Shown here piece after piece: positions 16,248 through 24,107 of a stretch of 64,000 nt of DNA. The first letter of the stretch is position 1, and every line of letters begins with the position of its first letter. A program made the translations under genes and the position numbers. A model generated the notes under the pieces. That model ran no database searches. It saw only the letters and a list, made by a program, of their open reading frames with translations, and had not been told where the DNA came from. The stretch comes from Leifsonia poae (GTDB lineage Bacteria > Actinomycetota > Actinomycetes > Actinomycetales > Microbacteriaceae), in the NCBI RefSeq assembly GCF_027921845.1, contig NZ_BSEN01000013.1:47122-111121 (forward strand), given 5' to 3'.

Positions 16248-17126
16248 ATGCTGGCTGTCGTGGCTGTCGTGGCTGTCGTGGCTGTCGTGGCTGATCCCGA
16301 CATCGACCGACTTCGACGCGAGGCCTCCGAACGGGCGTCCGGACGGCCCCGGTTGCCGTTCGCCGGCACCGTCGGCGACGACACGATCGGCACGGTCCCG
16401 ATTCGCCGCTACGTTCCGCAGGCCGATACGCATCCCGACGCCGTAGTCGTGTTCCTCCACGGCGGCTACGGAGTGCTCGGCGACCTCGAACTTCAGGACG
16501 CCTACTGCCGCCGCATCGCGGGCATCCTGCGAGTCACGGTGCTCTCGGTCGGCTACCGGCTCGCGCCGGAGGCGAGCCTGGCGGCATCCGGCGATGACGC
16601 GCTCGCCGTGGTCGGCGCCCTGCGGGACTCGGGCACAGGAGGCATCGTGCTCTGGGGAGATTCCGCGGGGGGCGCCCTTGCGCTCGCCGTCGCTCGGCGT
16701 GCGGGCGCGACAGCGCTCGTGCTGACCAACCCGAACGTCGACCTCACCCTGCGCGGGTTCGACGACACGGCCACCGGAGGGCCGGGCCGGGAGTTGTCCG
16801 AATGGGCCTTCGCGCGCTGGGCCGGTGGCGGCCGGCTCCACGACGCCCCTGACCTCGCCGCCGACGTGCGCGGGCTGCCGCCCGTCTTCGTCGCGGTCGG
16901 CTCGACCGACTCGTTGCTGCCCGACGCGCGCCGGCTGGTGCAGCGCTGCCGGGATGCGGGTGCGCGCTCCGAACTGCACGTCGTGCCGGGCGCGGTGCAC
17001 GGCTTCATGGGCGGCTCCGACGTCGCGATCGTCGAGGACACCATCCGGAAGGCGGGCGCGTTCCTGTCGTCCGTCACCGATCCCCGCAGCGCCGCGCCGC
17101 TGCCGGGCGACGATCCCACGCCCTAG
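16248..17126 (+). CDS. Alpha/beta hydrolase of the hormone-sensitive-lipase family (esterase)
   Basis: The ~292-residue protein has the HSL-family oxyanion-hole motif VVFLHGGYGVLGD, the nucleophile elbow GDSAGGALALA, an acid residue in GSTDSLLPDARR and the catalytic His in GAVHGFMGG, all in order. It likely hydrolyses short-chain esters. The start is uncertain: ATG 16248 is followed by an AVVAVVAVVAVV tract encoded by a 9-bp tandem repeat, and GTG codons inside the repeat, just before ADPDIDRLRREAS, are equally plausible. The P-type ATPase gene starts 25 bp after its stop, so the pair is probably an operon. Confidence 0.87.
   Translation: MLAVVAVVAVVAVVADPDIDRLRREASERASGRPRLPFAGTVGDDTIGTVPIRRYVPQADTHPDAVVVFLHGGYGVLGDLELQDAYCRRIAGILRVTVLSVGYRLAPEASLAASGDDALAVVGALRDSGTGGIVLWGDSAGGALALAVARRAGATALVLTNPNVDLTLRGFDDTATGGPGRELSEWAFARWAGGGRLHDAPDLAADVRGLPPVFVAVGSTDSLLPDARRLVQRCRDAGARSELHVVPGAVHGFMGGSDVAIVEDTIRKAGAFLSSVTDPRSAAPLPGDDPTP
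16250..16291 (+). repeat. 9-bp tandem repeat (GTGGCTGTC) at the 5' end of the esterase gene
   Basis: The unit GTGGCTGTC is present about four and a half times in perfect tandem, preceded by CTGGCTGTC. Because the unit is a multiple of three, copy-number change keeps the esterase frame and only alters the length of an Ala-Val tract. Each unit also supplies a GTG that could act as a start codon. Confidence 0.85.
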
Positions 17127-17150
17127 GGTTGGCGCAGGGGAGGAGCGGCC

Positions 17151-19571
17151 ATGGCGAGTGAGACCATCGTGGGCACGACGGACGCGGTGCGCGGACTGTC
17201 CGCGGCCGACGTGGCCGAACGTGTGGCCGACGGACGCACCAACGCGTTCCGGCAGGATGCGAGTCGCAGCGTCGGCAGCATCATCCGCGCCAACGTGCTC
17301 ACGCTCTTCAACGGCATCATCGCCGCGTGCTTCCTCGTGCTGCTTCTGCTCGGCCGCTGGCAGGACGCGCTGTTCGGGTTGAGCGCGATCGCCAACACCG
17401 TCATCGGCTCGGTTCAGGAGTTCCGCGCCAAGGCCGCGCTCGACCGGCTCGCGGTGCTGCACGCGCCGAACGCGCGGGTTCTGCGTGACGGCAGCGAGAC
17501 GTCGATCGCGGTCGCCGACGTGGTGATGGACGATCTGCTCGTGCTGCGCGCCGGCGACCAGGTCCCCGCCGACGCCCGGGTGCTCGTGGCCGGTCACCTC
17601 CAACTCGACGAATCGCTCCTCACCGGTGAGGCGGACGCGATCGACAAGGCTCCTGGCGACGAGGTGCTCTCCGGCTCGGTCGTGGTCGCAGGCGAGGGGA
17701 CGGCTCAGGTCGACCGCGTGGGCGCCGACTCGTTCGCCAACAAGTTGTCGGCGCAGGCCAAGAAGTTCTCGCTGGTCGCCAGCGAACTGCGCTCGTCGAT
17801 CGACCGGGTGCTCCGCTGGGTCACCTGGGTGGTCGGCCCGATCGCTGTGCTCGTCTTCAATGCACAGGTGATCGCGTTGGGCGGCTGGGCCGACACGTTC
17901 AGTTCTGGGGCCTGGCGCCAGGCCGCGGTCAACACGATCGCGGCGGTCGTCGCGATGATCCCGCTGGGGCTCGTGCTCATGACAAGCATCGCGTTCGCCG
18001 TCGGCGCGGTGAAGCTGGCGCGGCAGCAGGTACTGGTGCAGGAGCTGGCCGCCGTCGAGGGACTCGCCCGCGTCGACCTCATCTGTCTCGACAAGACGGG
18101 GACGCTGACCGAGGGCGACATCGAGTTCGATGCCGAGCATCTGCTCTCCGACGAGCAGCCGGCGGGATGGCGGTCGGTGCTCGCCTGGTACGGCGCCGAG
18201 CCGGATGCGAATGCCACCGCTCGCTGCCTCGTGACCGACTACGCGAATCCGGTCGCGACGGCTCCCACGGGGCGCATCCCGTTCTCGTCGGCGCGCAAGT
18301 GGAGTGCCGTCTCGTTCGGAGACGTGGCGACCGGTGCTGAGGCGCCCGGAAGCTGGGTGCTCGGCGGCCCGGAGATGGTGTTCCCCGACGATCGACTCTC
18401 GGCGCGCTCGGCCGAGCTCGCCGCGTCGGGTCGGCGCACGCTGGTGCTCGCGCGCAGCGCCGAACCGCTCTCCCACGACGAGGTGCTCCCCGCCGACCTG
18501 GAGCCGGTCGCGCTGCTCACGTTCCGCGAGCGCATCCGGTCGGATGCCGCGGAGACGCTGCGCTACTTCGCCGAGCAGGGGGTCGGTGTGCGGGTGATCT
18601 CGGGCGACAACCCGCAGACGGTCGCGGCGATCGCGCGGCAGGTCGGGCTGGATGCTCCGGATGGATTCGACGCGCGTTCCCTGCCGGACGATCCGGACGA
18701 GCTCGCTCGGGTGCTCGAGCAACACGTCGTGTTCGGGCGCGTGACGCCCGATCAGAAGAAGGCGATCGTGGTGGCGCTGAAGCGGGCCGGGCACACGGTC
18801 GCGATGACGGGGGACGGGGTCAACGACGCCCTCGCCATCAAGGAGGCCGACATGGGCATCGCGATGGAGTCCGGGGCCGCCGCGACGAAGGCCGTGGCGC
18901 GCATCGTGCTGCTCGATGGCCGCTTCTCGCATCTGCCGAGCGTGGTGGCCGAGGGCCGCCAGGTGATCGCGAACATCGAGCGCGTCTCGATGCTCTTCCT
19001 CACGAAGACCGCCTACGCGACCGCGCTGGCGGTGCTGTTCGGGGCGTTCCTGCTGGAGTTCCCGTTCCTGCCGCGCCAGCTGTCGATCATCGACGGACTG
19101 ACGATCGGGCTGCCCAGCTTCTTCCTCGCCCTGATGCCGAACAAGCGGCGCTACATCCCGGGATTCCTCGCGCGGTCGCTCTCGTTCGCGGCACCTGCAG
19201 GCGCCGTGATCGCGCTGATGCTGCTCGCCTACTCGTGGTCTGCCACGCAGGCGGGCATTCCGGAAGCCGAGCTGCGCACCGGGTCGACGCTCATCCTGAC
19301 CATCGTCGGCCTGTGGGTACTGATCGTGCTCTCTCGGCCGATCGACGGCTGGAAGATCCTCATCATCGGCTCGATGATGGTCGGGCTCATCCTCGTCTAC
19401 TCCGTGCCGATCGCCCGCACGTTCCTGGTGCTGGTCGACCCGTCGATCGTGACGGCGGCGCTGGTGCTCTTCTACTCGGTAGTGACCATCGGTTTGATCG
19501 AGATCATCCGGTTCGTCCATCGTCGCTTCGTGCGAAGGAGCGAGCAACGCGCCCTGTCCACAAGACGATGA
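17151..19571 (+). CDS. Cation-translocating P-type ATPase (CtpE-like)
   Basis: The 806-residue ATP-driven membrane pump shows the actuator motif LDESLLTGEAD, the phosphorylation site CLDKTGTLTEGD with catalytic Asp about residue 314, and the hinge MTGDGVNDALAIKEADMGIAM. Around eight to ten membrane segments are expected: two before the actuator, two before the phosphorylation domain and a C-terminal cluster. There is no N-terminal heavy-metal domain and no CPC motif, so P1B metal export is unlikely. The architecture matches mycobacterial CtpE, a Ca2+ uptake pump. GGAGGAG precedes ATG 17151. Its 3' end overlaps the converging gene by 68 bp. Confidence 0.92.
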   Translation: MASETIVGTTDAVRGLSAADVAERVADGRTNAFRQDASRSVGSIIRANVLTLFNGIIAACFLVLLLLGRWQDALFGLSAIANTVIGSVQEFRAKAALDRLAVLHAPNARVLRDGSETSIAVADVVMDDLLVLRAGDQVPADARVLVAGHLQLDESLLTGEADAIDKAPGDEVLSGSVVVAGEGTAQVDRVGADSFANKLSAQAKKFSLVASELRSSIDRVLRWVTWVVGPIAVLVFNAQVIALGGWADTFSSGAWRQAAVNTIAAVVAMIPLGLVLMTSIAFAVGAVKLARQQVLVQELAAVEGLARVDLICLDKTGTLTEGDIEFDAEHLLSDEQPAGWRSVLAWYGAEPDANATARCLVTDYANPVATAPTGRIPFSSARKWSAVSFGDVATGAEAPGSWVLGGPEMVFPDDRLSARSAELAASGRRTLVLARSAEPLSHDEVLPADLEPVALLTFRERIRSDAAETLRYFAEQGVGVRVISGDNPQTVAAIARQVGLDAPDGFDARSLPDDPDELARVLEQHVVFGRVTPDQKKAIVVALKRAGHTVAMTGDGVNDALAIKEADMGIAMESGAAATKAVARIVLLDGRFSHLPSVVAEGRQVIANIERVSMLFLTKTAYATALAVLFGAFLLEFPFLPRQLSIIDGLTIGLPSFFLALMPNKRRYIPGFLARSLSFAAPAGAVIALMLLAYSWSATQAGIPEAELRTGSTLILTIVGLWVLIVLSRPIDGWKILIIGSMMVGLILVYSVPIARTFLVLVDPSIVTAALVLFYSVVTIGLIEIIRFVHRRFVRRSEQRALSTRR

Positions 19572-19917
19572 TCACGGCGGCCGAGATCGCCAGGTCGATG
19601 AGGCGGAACGCCGTCACCTCGCCGTCGGCGATCAGCACGAGAACGCCGAGTGCGATCGAGATCGAGATCAGCACCGTCAGCAGCACCCGCGCGTCCCGTC
19701 TGGACCGCGTGAGGCCGGAGGCGAGTGCGACGACCAGGAGTCCGATGAGGATGGTGATCGAGCCCGCGATGGTGACGACCGTGCGATCGGTCGCCGTGAG
19801 GCCGTCGGCGTAGCGAACGAAGATCAGGGCGATGCCCGCGAGGATCTGCACGATCCCGACGACGTAACTGGCGATCACGCTCAGCAGCAGCTCGACCGGA
19901 ATGCGAGACCGTGGCAT
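19504..19917 (-). CDS. Four-helix membrane protein of unknown function
   Basis: The 137-residue protein has four hydrophobic segments, near residues 8-30, 42-62, 73-93 and 100-118. Short charged loops (RYADGLTATDR, SGLTRSRRDAR) lie between them, and a charged tail (RSFARSDDGRTG) is encoded inside the 3' end of the converging ATPase gene. GAGGAGGGG immediately before ATG 19917 strongly supports this start over an upstream in-frame ATG. No family is recognised. Only 28 bp separate it from the end of the CPBP protease gene on the same strand, so the two are probably one transcript. Confidence 0.8.
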   Translation of the reverse strand: MPRSRIPVELLLSVIASYVVGIVQILAGIALIFVRYADGLTATDRTVVTIAGSITILIGLLVVALASGLTRSRRDARVLLTVLISISIALGVLVLIADGEVTAFRLIDLAISAAVIIVLWTGRVARSFARSDDGRTG

Positions 19918-19945
19918 CGCCCCTCCTCTCGATGGATCGGCCGGG

Positions 19946-20830
19946 TCAGGCGAGCTTAGCGGCAGGTTCGACGAGGCCGTAGGCATCGGCACGGTCGACG
20001 CGACCGCGCACGAAGATGATCGGGATGATCGCGAAGATCATCACCGCGTAGTTCGCCAGTCCGGCGATGCCGGCGAGCGGTCCGGGATGCAGTGTCCCGC
20101 TGCTCGCATCCACACCGCCGGTCAGCAGGATGAGGCTGGGGTCGGTGGAGGCGTGGAGCAGGATCGGCCAGATCAGGTTGCCCGTCACCCGCAGCGTCAC
20201 GTACATGACGATGCCGAACGCGAAGGTGTAGACGACCGTGAACGCGACCGCGATCGGGTTCTGGCCGGAGAGAACGTTTCCGGAGTGCATCGCCGCGAAG
20301 ATGAGCGACGAGAGGAGCATCACGGAACGCTCGCCGTAGCCGCCGCGCCGGAGCAGGTTGACGGCGAAACCGCGGGTGAGGACCTCCTCGGCGAACCCGA
20401 CGCACAGGCCCGTGAACAGCACGGCGACGACGGCGCCCGCGTCCCAGCCCGCGTAGTCGACACTGGCGAACCGCAGGATGTTGAACACCACGACGATGGC
20501 GACGCCGATCCACATCCACCACGATCCGCGGATCGGCTGCCGGGCGAAGAGCTCCTTCAGCCAGCCGATCGAGAGAGCGAAGAGCACGAGCAGGATGCTC
20601 CCCACCAGGATCGACGCGGCGATCGCGATGAAGACGCTCAGCCCGTTGGCGAGGACGTCATGCTTGTCGATCGCGTCGCCGAAGGCCAGCCCGATGAGGA
20701 AGCCGGCGAGCTGATAGAGGCCGTAGTAGACCGCTGCGACCAGCAGGGCCTTCCACCAGCCGCCGCGGTCCCAGAACTGGCGCCACTTCGACTGCTGCTC
20801 CTGCTGAACCGACGATTCCACTGCCTGCAC
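19946..20830 (-). CDS. CPBP-family intramembrane glutamic endopeptidase (CAAX-like)
   Basis: The 294-residue polytopic protein has about eight membrane segments. The conserved CPBP/Abi motifs are in order: motif 1 GFAEEVLTRGFAVNLL (EExxxR), motif 2 FAAMHSGN and motif 3 LIWPILLHASTD. These Glu and His residues form the presumed catalytic site within the membrane. Members process prenylated proteins or act in bacteriocin self-immunity and membrane-protein maintenance; the substrate is unknown here. The N-terminus (QQEQQSKWRQFWDRGGWW) is polar and cytoplasmic. A 172-bp upstream gap to the divergent gene at 21003 should carry its promoter. Confidence 0.9.
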   Translation of the reverse strand: MQAVESSVQQEQQSKWRQFWDRGGWWKALLVAAVYYGLYQLAGFLIGLAFGDAIDKHDVLANGLSVFIAIAASILVGSILLVLFALSIGWLKELFARQPIRGSWWMWIGVAIVVVFNILRFASVDYAGWDAGAVVAVLFTGLCVGFAEEVLTRGFAVNLLRRGGYGERSVMLLSSLIFAAMHSGNVLSGQNPIAVAFTVVYTFAFGIVMYVTLRVTGNLIWPILLHASTDPSLILLTGGVDASSGTLHPGPLAGIAGLANYAVMIFAIIPIIFVRGRVDRADAYGLVEPAAKLA

Positions 20831-21002
20831 CCCTTGTTTCGTGGTCCCGCTCCGGGACAGTCACGCAACACTATCGGGCACGCGTTAACGAGACCGAGTC
20901 CGGCTCCTGGCGACGGCGAGTCTGCACATCTGTGCGCCAGATGCGAGCCCCTCGGATGTCAACCCCTGCACGCCACCCGCGACGACGAGTTCAATGGGCG
21001 GT

Positions 21003-21311
21003 ATGGAAAGGCACATGGCGGTGATCCACCCGGCTCTCGGAGTCGAGGTGATCCAGTTGTCGCCGTCCGAATGGCGGGTCAGCGACATGCGCCATGCCGA
21101 TCAGCAGGACGGTCTCTCGCTTCTCGGCTTCATCGAGCAGCGCGGCCAGGGCTTCGAGATCACCGTCATCGGCGCACCAGGGAAACGCACGCGTTTCCGC
21201 GACTTCACCGAGGCGCTGGAATGGCTGGCGACCCGACGTGATCGCTCGCCTCAGGCCGTCGGCCCCGTCCTGCCCCCACGGCTGCGTCCGCGCCGCCGCG
21301 CGCCGCGCTGA
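21003..21311 (+). CDS. Small uncharacterised protein, first of two tandem paralogues
   Basis: The ~102-residue protein is not recognised. It aligns with the product of the next gene: GVEVIQLSPSEWRVSD versus GVVVVELSQTEWGVSG, LLGFIEQRGQGFEITVIGAPGKRTRFRDF versus a matching block in the neighbour, and EALEWL versus EALTML. The pattern suggests a small beta-sheet fold built around an invariant W and the G(A)PG(K/R)RTRFR(D/T)F motif. The C-terminus is Arg/Pro-rich. ATGs at 20994, 21003 and 21015 are all possible starts; 21003 is preceded by GGGCGGT. The paralogue begins 19 bp after its stop. Confidence 0.7.
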   Translation: MERHMAVIHPALGVEVIQLSPSEWRVSDMRHADQQDGLSLLGFIEQRGQGFEITVIGAPGKRTRFRDFTEALEWLATRRDRSPQAVGPVLPPRLRPRRRAPR

Positions 21312-21329
21312 CGCGGGAGAACCGGCGCC

Positions 21330-21596
21330 GTGACCCGGCACGAGACCTTCGTCTACACCGACCTCGGCGTGGTGGTGGTCGAGCTCTCGCAGACCGAGTG
21401 GGGCGTGAGCGGGGTCGGCGACCGTGACGGCGGCGGCCGCGACGCCGGCGGCGCGTCGCTGATCGGCGTGATCCGACAGACGGAGGCGGGCTTCGAGGTG
21501 ACAGAAGTCGGGGCGCCGGGTCGGCGCACCCGCTTCCGCACCTTCCCGGAGGCGCTCACGATGCTGAGTCGTCGCGGCCGGCCGGACACCGCCTGA
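21330..21596 (+). CDS. Small uncharacterised protein, second of two tandem paralogues
   Basis: The 88-residue protein starts at GTG 21330 with GGAGA about 9 nt upstream. It shares the core of its upstream neighbour: a conserved Trp in TEWGVSG, IGVIRQTEAGFEVTEVGAPG, and RRTRFRTFPEAL near the end. It differs by a Gly/Asp-rich insert (DRDGGGRDAGG) in the middle and lacks the Arg-rich tail. No function is recognised. Co-transcription with the upstream paralogue is likely. Both could be small modulators or subunits of one complex; nothing in the sequence decides this. Confidence 0.7.
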   Translation: MTRHETFVYTDLGVVVVELSQTEWGVSGVGDRDGGGRDAGGASLIGVIRQTEAGFEVTEVGAPGRRTRFRTFPEALTMLSRRGRPDTA

Positions 21597-21622
21597 CCGA
21601 CGGCGCGCGTAAGCAGCGACCC

Positions 21623-23362
21623 TTACGCCGACTGCACGGGGAGCTGCAGGTAGGAGGCGTGCTCACCGCCCGTGTGGATGACGTGCCGTCCGCTGTTCGC
21701 CGGCGTGTACTCGCGCGTTCCCGGCATCATCGTGCCCAGCAGGTGCCGGCCGCTGATGATGAAGCGGAGCTGTTCGCCCGGGTGGAACGCCAGGCCGATC
21801 GGGAGCAGGTCGATCTCGATGTCGACGACCTCGCCGGGGGAGAGCTTCTCGACCCGGTCGAAGGTGTGGGCGGGTACCTCGTCAGTCGACAGCGTCTCGT
21901 CGAGGTGACGCAGGGACACGCGCAGGCGGCCATCCGATCCCTTGTAGCGCAGGATCGACGCGCCCCGCTCAGTGATGTCGTGGGCCAACGCGCTCTGGTT
22001 CGGCGTAGTGAACGCCTGCAGGGGAGTGCCGTTCGCGTCGAGCTTCTGGACGAGCACGAACAGGTCCATGTCGTCTGAACCCTGCGCTTCGACCCAGAGG
22101 TGCGCTTTCGGATAGCCGACCAGCGTGGTCTCCTCAGCGAACCGCGTCAGAAACGATACGGCGTCCGGGTTCCCTCCCACGGCGTAGGCGACGGTCGCCT
22201 CGTCCGTCGGGGCAGTGGCATTGAGCGTGCGTGTGCGGGCGTCGAGGTAGTACCTCGTCGAGATCACGTCGGCCGGAGGGAACTGATCGGCCGGTACAGC
22301 GACGCGGTCGGCGCCCGCGAGGTCGAGCACGGAGTAGCGGACGCGAGGCGTCTTCTCCCATCCGTTGTCGTCGCCGAGCAAGAAGTGGTCGAAGAAGCGA
22401 CGCAGATCCTCGCGGTTGCCCTCGTCGTAGTAGTCCGGCCATTCCTGGCTGTTGTGAATACGCAGCCATTTGTCCTCCGACGCCATCCGGCGCCACGCGC
22501 GGAAGGTTCCGGCGGTGTGCAGGGTGTTCGAGTAACTGGCCACGACGTAGGCCGGTACCGTGATCCGCTCGAACTGCGGGATCTTGTTCTCCCACAGACC
22601 GTCCATGAGAGGGTGGCGCTCCGCCTCCGCGATGATGTCCTCCTTCTGGTTCTCACCGAAGAAGCTCCCCTCCTGGAGCTGCCGAGCGAATCCGGTGTCG
22701 GGCATGCCACCGCGCATCACCAGGTCGCGGTACGTGTCGCTGATGCCCTCCCACGGGTTGATCGCCGCCAAGTGCGGCGGCTGCTCGGCTGCGGTGAACC
22801 ACTGCGAGGCCGCGAGGTACGAGGTACCGCTCATCGCGACCTTGCCGGAGCACCACTCCTGCTCGGCGAGCCACTCGATGAGGTCGTAGCAGTCGCGACC
22901 CTCCTGACGGTCCCAGATGACGCTGTCGCCGCCGGAGTCGACGACGCCGCGGATGTCCGGATTGCAGATCGCGTAGCCCTGTGCGCACCAGTACGCCGGG
23001 TCGGGTCCCTCGAACTTCTCCAGGCCCGAGACGAGCGAGTTGTCCAGCCCGACCATGCCGAAGATGCCCATCACGCTGGGCGACGTGCCCTGCGCCTTGC
23101 CGTACGGGCTCCACGCCACGATCACCGGGACCGGGTCCGTTCCGGTGGGGCGGAACAGGTCGACATGGATAGTGACACCGTCGCGCAGGGTGACCGCGAC
23201 ATCCTTCTCGAGCACGATATCCACCGGCAGCGCGCGGAAGGCGGGGGCGATCCTGGTGCCGGCGGTCAGAGTCCGCGTGCCCGGCTCGAACGGGGTCAGC
23301 ACACCCGTCCGCCCGGCGGGCAGGGGCTGGGAGGGAACAAACAGCTTCTGGTCATCGCTCAT
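21623..23362 (-). CDS. CocE/NonD-family hydrolase (X-Pro dipeptidyl-peptidase-like)
   Basis: The 579-residue protein has an N-terminal alpha/beta-hydrolase domain (VTLRDGVTIHVDLFRPTGTD, IVAWSPYGKAQG) with the nucleophile elbow AMSGTSYLAASQW (Ser about residue 181) and a catalytic His in the second half. A C-terminal jelly-roll typical of the X-Pro dipeptidyl-peptidase C domain follows (GYPKAHLWVEAQGSDDMDLF, GEVVDIEIDLLPIGLAFHPG). Relatives hydrolyse esters or amides such as cocaine and beta-lactams. No signal peptide is seen. GAGGAG 8 nt before ATG 23362 fixes the start. It is divergent from a TetR gene with a clear dyad between them, so it is probably TetR-repressed. Confidence 0.92.
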   Translation of the reverse strand: MSDDQKLFVPSQPLPAGRTGVLTPFEPGTRTLTAGTRIAPAFRALPVDIVLEKDVAVTLRDGVTIHVDLFRPTGTDPVPVIVAWSPYGKAQGTSPSVMGIFGMVGLDNSLVSGLEKFEGPDPAYWCAQGYAICNPDIRGVVDSGGDSVIWDRQEGRDCYDLIEWLAEQEWCSGKVAMSGTSYLAASQWFTAAEQPPHLAAINPWEGISDTYRDLVMRGGMPDTGFARQLQEGSFFGENQKEDIIAEAERHPLMDGLWENKIPQFERITVPAYVVASYSNTLHTAGTFRAWRRMASEDKWLRIHNSQEWPDYYDEGNREDLRRFFDHFLLGDDNGWEKTPRVRYSVLDLAGADRVAVPADQFPPADVISTRYYLDARTRTLNATAPTDEATVAYAVGGNPDAVSFLTRFAEETTLVGYPKAHLWVEAQGSDDMDLFVLVQKLDANGTPLQAFTTPNQSALAHDITERGASILRYKGSDGRLRVSLRHLDETLSTDEVPAHTFDRVEKLSPGEVVDIEIDLLPIGLAFHPGEQLRFIISGRHLLGTMMPGTREYTPANSGRHVIHTGGEHASYLQLPVQSA

Positions 23363-23433
23363 GACGATCTCCTCGGATCTCATAGCCCTGTGAACGGGCT
23401 TCCTGAGTGAGCGTACGTCCGCGGATCCTAAAA

Positions 23434-23449
23434 CTCAACAGGCGTTGAG
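23434..23449. promoter_or_regulatory. Inverted repeat between CocE-like hydrolase and TetR genes (candidate operator)
   Basis: CTCAAC-AGGC-GTTGAG is a perfect 6-bp inverted repeat with a 4-bp spacer. It is placed centrally in the 117-bp divergent gap, 31 bp before the TetR start and 72 bp before the hydrolase start. Its size and position suit a TetR dimer controlling both genes. Confidence 0.72.
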
Positions 23450-23479
23450 ATAGTTCTCAGCACCCGGTAGATTCGGGGG

Positions 23480-24094
23480 ATGAGCGTCGACAAGGGATCA
23501 GCGAACACGGCACGTCGGGGTCGACGGCCCGGCCCCGGCAATACGCGACAGACGGTGCTCGACGCGGCCAGGGCGAGGTTCGCCCGTGACGGATTCGCCG
23601 CGACGACGATTCGGCTCGTCGCGGCCGACGCCGGAGTCGACGCGTCGCAGGTGATGCAGTTCTTCCGCTCCAAGGACGAGCTCTTCGCCGCCGTGATGGC
23701 CGTTCCGCCGTCGGCGCTCGTCCGGTTCGATACGGCGTTCGAGGGGCCGGATGAGCACCTCGGTGAACGGGTGGTGCGCGCCTATCTCCAGGCGTGGGAA
23801 GGCACGCCCGAGGAGTCGGAACCGCTGATGGCGATGCTGCGCGGGGCGATCGTCAATGAGCAGGCGAGCGCCCAGCTGCGGGAATTCATCCAGTCGAGGC
23901 TGCTGGAGGGCGTCAAAGACCGTGTCGACGACAGTGCCGAAGCGGCCCTTCGAGCCGGACTGGCGTCATCGATGCTGGTCGGGCTGGTGACCGGCCGGCG
24001 CATCATCGGCGTACCGATGCTGGTCGCGGCGGACACCGAGCAACTGATCGCGATCGTCGCGCCGGCCATCCAAGAGGTTCTGGCTCCGCGCTGA
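23480..24094 (+). CDS. TetR-family transcriptional regulator
   Basis: The 204-residue protein has the N-terminal TetR helix-turn-helix: RQTVLDAARARFARDGFAAT, TIRLVAADAGVDASQVMQFF and RSKDELFAAV, at about residues 18-65. A helical ligand-binding domain follows, with the C-terminal region typical of the TetR_C_33/AcrR-like actinobacterial group (ASSMLVGLVTGRRIIGVPML). It is transcribed divergently from the CocE-like hydrolase across the 23434-23449 dyad. The simplest model is repression of the hydrolase and itself, relieved by the hydrolase substrate or product. Confidence 0.92.
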   Translation: MSVDKGSANTARRGRRPGPGNTRQTVLDAARARFARDGFAATTIRLVAADAGVDASQVMQFFRSKDELFAAVMAVPPSALVRFDTAFEGPDEHLGERVVRAYLQAWEGTPEESEPLMAMLRGAIVNEQASAQLREFIQSRLLEGVKDRVDDSAEAALRAGLASSMLVGLVTGRRIIGVPMLVAADTEQLIAIVAPAIQEVLAPR

Positions 24095-24107
24095 CCGCGG
24101 CACCCTC

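Noticed and set aside
16167..19547. Very long open frame (over 1100 codons) on the minus strand opposite the esterase and P-type ATPase genes
   Set aside because: Its composition (Arg/His/Asp/Glu-rich, no domains) is the usual antisense shadow of GC-rich coding DNA; the plus-strand frames carry complete family motifs.
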